DNA of 64,000 bases from Cryptomeria japonica (lineage: Eukaryota; Streptophyta; Pinopsida; Cupressales; Cupressaceae): positions 403,611,389-403,675,388 of the forward strand of contig NC_081408.1 in the NCBI RefSeq assembly GCF_030272615.1, written 5' to 3'. Each line of letters opens with the position of its first letter. The stretch's first letter is position 1. Shown here one piece after another: positions 59,962 through 64,000 of this stretch. The notes beneath the pieces are model-generated. The model did not search any database. It was not told the origin of the DNA and saw nothing but the letters and a program-made list of their open reading frames with translations. A program made the translations under genes and the position numbers.

Positions 59962-60026
59962 TGGTTCCTCATAAGAAGTTTAACAGCTTGAGGAAGATCC
60001 TGAAACCGGAATCATTGAACATAGCT

Positions 60027-61160
60027 ATGGAGAAGCAACTTGAGATGGCTCTTGAGGATTATGATGCTGAAAGGATGAAGAATTTGAAATTGCAAGATGA
60101 ATTGAATTCTACTAATGAATTCATTCTTGTCCTGCAAGAAGGTTATCATCAGCTCAAGCTAAGAGAAAGGAACTTTTGCAAAAACCAAGATGATGAAGAG
60201 AAAAATGCACTTAAGGAACAATGTCAAAAATTGAGTCAAGCAAAAATGCTCATGAAGAATGAAATGCAAGACCTGACTATGAGGTTATTAAAAGATATTG
60301 AGGATAGAAAGAAGAAGGAAGAAAATCTTGTTATATCTCTGAAGAACAAATTTGATGAATGTGGCAGATTGACTCATGAGAATAATTTGTTGATAACTGA
60401 TTTAGTACACTCCCAGAATAATGAACAAGAGCTTGAAAGACAAATAACTACTCTGAGAGATGATTTGACTACTGCAAGTGAGTATAAAGAAAAATTTAGG
60501 ATTAGTGTTGCATAGTTGGATGACTTATTGAAAAGACAAAGGCAGAATGATGATTCTAGAGGACTTGGATTTGTACAAGGTGAAAGCTTTGGTACTGCAA
60601 ATGAAGATCAGACAACCGGTATGAATAACTCATCAAACCAGAGGAAACTGGTAAGGCAATCTAATGATTATAAATTAAATGGTAGATGCTTTGTTTGTAA
60701 TAAATTTGGGCATATGGATAAACAATGTAGAAATAGAGAAAATCAGAACTATAATTCTGTTCCCGATCAATGCACAAATTGCAAGAAATATGGTCATAAA
60801 TCAGAAGATTACAGATTGAATGTCAAATGTCATGCATGTGGAAAGTTTGGTCATTTGGCTAATCAATGTAGGTCAAGGAATGACACTGGATATGTTAAAG
60901 AAATTCAAAAGAACAATGTTACATGTTATGCATGGAATAAAATAGGTCATATTGCTAAGTACTGCAGAAGCAAGACTCAACCAGTTAGCAATGATAAAGA
61001 AAATGAGAAAGGAAAGAAGAAGGTAGATGAAATACAACAAGATCACACCAAGAGATGGGATAGAAAGTCTAAAGAACCAAGTGGATATGGATCTACACCG
61101 GTAACTCCACCGGTAGAACAGAGTATTCCTGCACTGGCCAAAAATTCCACCGGTAACTGA
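60027..61160 (+). pseudogene. Element A Gag: coiled coil plus four CCHC-type knuckles
   Basis: ATG at 60027 starts 'MEKQLEMALEDYDAERMKNL'. About 160 residues of strong coiled coil follow ('KNALKEQCQKLSQAKMLMKN', 'NNEQELERQITTLRDDL'). A single TAG at 60513-60515 (family Gln) interrupts before 'LDDLLKRQRQNDDSRGLGFV', the GLGF block shared with element Z. The knuckles are CFVCNKFGHMDKQC (intact), CTNCKKYGHKSEDY (last Cys lost), CHACGKFGHLANQC (intact) and CYAWNKIGHIAKYC (second Cys replaced by Trp). A Lys-rich tail and a TAA at 61158 end it; no protease follows. One base change separates this from a full-length frame of 377 codons. Confidence 0.83.
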
Positions 61161-61527
61161 GGCATACACCTTAGGGGTTGGCAAATTTATTGCGATTCTT
61201 TCATATTCCCCGAAGGAGATCTGACAGAGATCTAGAGAGTTTTTTTAATCATTGATGAAGGTTTACCCGGCATATGACTGTGAAACTGACATCCGGTAGG
61301 ATACATCGTGAAGTATTTATGATAGTGAAGGATTAGGGTTTACTCGCTGATAAAAAGGGAAAATGGATTCATTTTCACTCATCCAGCATTCAAGCAATCT
61401 AGAATGAAGAAAAGGAAAATCTCAAGCGATTAAGAGCGAGAAAAGACATTCTGAAAGGATTTCCAGCAATCATCTAAGAAGCAATCAAATCTTCACACCG
61501 ACGATCATTTTCAGGTATTTCTTCGAA

Positions 61528-62879
61528 ATGGCATCCAAATCATCTGCTCCTACTTTCATTGCAAATCCCACCATTGTTGAAGTTAAGGATAGGCTGAGAC
61601 TCATTTTCAAGGAAGTTCCCCAAATAGATAAGAAAGAAGACTCTACGGGCGAATTCTCTAGGGTTCCTGATAGCGTGATGTATGTTGAAGATGTAAGGGC
61701 ATATATTCACTGCACCTTGGAGGATCTAGGTACAAAAGAGATAAAGGGCATGTATCAATCTATGATATTGGGAAGCTCTGAAACAATCAAGCCAGAATAT
61801 AAGATCATTGAGGATCTAGGGTTAGTATCCTATACATACCATAATTCAAACATGAGATTATTAGATATGTTTTGAGCAGGGTTCACAATGAGTTCATCTG
61901 GCTGGATCAGCCCTACATGATCACAAAGTAAGAAATTCAAGCAGTCACCGGCTTACCCAAAGTTGGACAAGAACTTGGCAAGAAAATTTTCAACACAAGA
62001 GTTGAGAAGCTCACCGATGCAACCCATGACAGAAGATCAATGAGGATCAGCACAATCAAGGACATAGATGTGAAGTTTGTCAGCATGATCATCAGTTATA
62101 AGGTAACTCAATCTAGTTGACTGAACTATGTTGCCAGTTCCTACATTCATGTTGCACACCAAATGCTAAGAAATAATGGAAAATATGACTTATGTGAATG
62201 GCTGAGAAGTGAACTAATGTTGAATCTTGGAAAGATTAAGAGTGTTAAGAAAGGAACTTTTAGGTTTGGAAATCTCATTGTTTGTTTAATGTTTTACTTC
62301 ATAAATGAGCTACCCAATCTAGGGAAGAAGCATTGGGCTCATGACATACCAGTAGGTATGCAAATCAAGGAAGCAATCATTGGTCTTGGTACCAGTAGGG
62401 ATGAAAAGCTTTGGGGATATTTTAAAACATTTCAGGAAAATATGAGATAGAGGGAAAGAATATCAAAGCATATTATGGATAAGTACTCCACTAATATCTA
62501 TTTTATGGTGAAGACTGATGAAACTCTTATGGAGGTAGTAGAACCTAGGACCATATGGGTCACTAAGATTGTATATGAAGTGGATGATATTATTTTTGAA
62601 CTTTATGCAAAAATGCTACTTGAAGCTCCATTGGATGATAAGACAGAACACTTTGGTACTACTAAGGAAAAGGCTCTTGAAGTCAAGATTGGGTTCGACA
62701 GGAAAAGAAGAGAGAAGAAAATTGTTAAGATGTTTGCATTTGTCCAGAATGTAATCCATAAGATAGACACTGAACTAGGTTCTGGATCCAAACCGGCAAA
62801 GGAACTGGCAATGGTTAGTACTCCTGAGGAAAAGAGGCTTGAAACTTTCATTATTGGTATTATGGATGACTTTGTCATG
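61528..62879 (+). pseudogene. Element A ORF2: helical, Transposase_32-like protein (function unknown)
   Basis: ATG at 61528 ('MASKSSAP'). The first 115 codons are open; a frameshift near 61870 leads to 'EFIWLDQPYMITK.EIQAVTGLP' and then, after stops, 'YDLCEWLRSELMLNLGKI' and 'FRFGNLIVCLMFYFINEL' (62163-62450). After one more stop the frame runs on at 62475 with helical, charged sequence ('DDIIFELYAKMLLEAPLDDK', 'GFDRKRREKKIVKMFAFV'). It aligns along its length with Z ORF2. Element B begins at 62880, so the C-terminus is missing. I cannot assign a function; it replaces pol in position. Confidence 0.68.
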
Positions 62880-64000
62880 TGTTGCATTGGTTTTGTCATT
62901 GATGTCAACACTTATCTTCTTGGAGGTTTACATTATGTTCACCAGTATGGTTAGTGACTTATGTACAGTAACCGGTATGTGTTCACCAGCAGGTTATATG
63001 GTTCACCGACAACAATGATAACTTGGAGATCATCTGGTTATGTCGAATACATGGATTGGAAGTTTGGTTTTGATGTTTTGCTTATTGGTCTAATCGGGTT
63101 GACAGATTTGCCTTTACCGACAGATAGGTCTAGGTTATGGACCGGTACTCCAGATCAACATGACATGTTATGGAGATGGTTTATTAATTGGTAAAATGTA
63201 TTGAGCTGACATGATGTATCGCATCAAGACTTATTTGTAATTGATTTAATTGTAATATCTTTAATGAGCCGACCTATTCATTTGGTCTTAGGTTTTGTAT
63301 AAATGATTGTAAGATCTTATGGAAGATTGGGGGATATAGGATATGGTATGAGTGTATTTGAATATTGAAGAGAAAATATAAGCAAATCCTTGTGCGAATC
63401 ACATGGACATTATTCGAAGGTTGAAGGAAGGTTATGAAGGTGTTTTGACACTCATGTTCAGAGCTTAACTGGTACTGAATCCAACATTGGAGATGCTATT
63501 TTGAGCAATACATTATCATTGGATTTAACCATCCAATTGTGTAGTCAGTGTGTCTCCTATTTTTTGATTGAGCAGTGAGCTCTAGGCAGTTGGCCTTTCT
63601 ACATGTGTAGACCCCATTTTTATACACATACTATTTGTAGTAGTATCATCTAATTGTGGGTAAGGTTTTCCATTGTGGTTTTTCCCTTACCGGGTTTCTA
63701 CGTCAAAATATTTGTGTTATGTGTTGTGGATGTTGTTTCTCTTTATGTTTCATGCATTAAGTTAAATCAGTGCTGCTATATTTATTAATATGTTTACCGA
63801 CACTTAAGTTTGGTTTACCGGCATTTGAGATTGAATTAGAATAACTTGCATTTGGATTATAATTTATTGACAACTGGTTCACAACTGATTCACCCCCCTC
63901 TCAGTTGTCCTTCCTGGGACCTAACAATTGGTATCAGAGCCAAGTCCTCTTTTTGTAGAAGCCTAATAGCTTGAGGAGATCCTATGGTAATAAATATTTT
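62880..64000 (+). mobile_element. Element B: 5' LTR and start of a further Copia-like element
   Basis: LTR 62880-63926 (TGTTGCATTGG...GGGACCTAACA; 1047 bp) with a perfect PBS at 63928-63941, then 'AAGCCTAATAGCTTGAGGAG', which matches the start of the element A internal region (59975-59995). It is inserted in A ORF2 and continues out of the window. Its LTR body is different from that of A, only the ends and PBS region being alike, so it is a related but separate family rather than the 3' LTR of A. Confidence 0.8.
63928..63941 (+). other. Element B primer-binding site
   Basis: TTGGTATCAGAGCC, perfect initiator-Met tRNA complement, one base after the LTR end. Confidence 0.93.

Larger units (their letters stand above)
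59036..62879 (+). mobile_element. Element A: pol-less LTR retrotransposon (Gag + ORF2), continues past the window
   Basis: 5' LTR, PBS, Gag (60027-61160), a 367-bp spacer (61161-61527) with nothing recognised, and ORF2 (61528-62879), which is cut by element B. Left flank ACATG (59031-59035) is the presumed target duplication; its partner is outside. Gene order equals that of element Z on the opposite strand. No protease, integrase or RT appears between Gag and ORF2, where a Copia pol should start. The part beyond B is unseen, so pol further downstream cannot be strictly excluded. Confidence 0.75.

Noticed and set aside
62880-63926. Taken at first as the 3' LTR of element A, which would make A a complete 4.9-kb element.
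   Set aside because: Its body does not align with the A 5' LTR, it is followed by a PBS, and it interrupts ORF2 without a PPT; it is the 5' LTR of another element.
1-64000. CRISPR arrays, tRNA/rRNA genes, bacterial operons or riboswitches.
   Set aside because: No regularly spaced repeats with unique spacers, no cloverleaf or rRNA core seen by eye, and the content is entirely plant retroelement. A tRNAscan or Rfam run could still find something small.

Overview
The window looks like intergenic DNA from a large plant genome, most likely a gymnosperm. I see no host gene, tRNA or rRNA. The plant call rests on chromodomain Ty3/Gypsy elements, Ty1/Copia elements with the initiator-Met-tRNA primer site (TGGTATCAGAGC), and an L1-type LINE carrying an RNase H domain. 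The gymnosperm call is an inference from the deep nesting, LTRs of about 4 kb and old, stop-ridden copies. Species cannot be told from this sequence.

Almost every base can be placed in one nested stack of retroelements. The base is a minus-strand Copia element. Its 3' LTR lies at about 1266-1594, its RT/RNase H at 1990-3282, the start of its RT at 29251-29467, its integrase and gag-protease at 56414-58863, and the end of its 5' LTR at 58904-59035. It has been split repeatedly. (1) Element Z (minus, 3283-29250) sits in the RT. It contains the + strand Gypsy-1 (7500-27768), whose 5' LTR contains element C (8517-15265), which contains LTR insertion D (9133-13194). (2) A minus-strand solo LTR related to Gypsy-1 (29468-56408) contains Gypsy-2 (minus, 32121-56276). 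The 5' LTR of Gypsy-2 contains an L1-type LINE (41387-52235), which contains insertion E (42198-48342), which contains solo LTR F (44663-46329). This branch is six layers deep. (3) Element A (+, from 59036) sits in the 5' LTR of the base Copia and contains element B (+, from 62880), which runs out of the window. (4) A 5'-truncated LINE copy (about 1-1265) cuts the 3' LTR of the base Copia. Most junctions carry readable target-site duplications: TCTTC, GGTGT, TCTTG, ATATC, GCTCC, ATATA and a 15-bp LINE duplication.

The most interesting content is a group of LTR elements (Z and A, with C probably a third) that carry a Copia-like PBS, LTR ends and polypurine tract but show no reverse transcriptase or integrase. 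Z and A encode a coiled-coil Gag with four CCHC-type knuckles, then a second ORF with a helical domain. I compare that domain, cautiously, to the plant 'putative transposon protein' family (Transposase_32-like). A similar domain occurs in an unbroken 567-codon ORF placed after the RNase H of the LINE and inside the LINE's own target-site duplication. Two unrelated retroelement classes would then share an accessory protein of unknown function, and the pol-less LTR elements probably rely on an autonomous Copia partner.

Nearly all pol reading frames here are pseudogenes. Many stops are TAG or TGA where the family has Gln or Trp, as expected from decay of methylated cytosine. The LINE's third ORF is the conspicuous exception.
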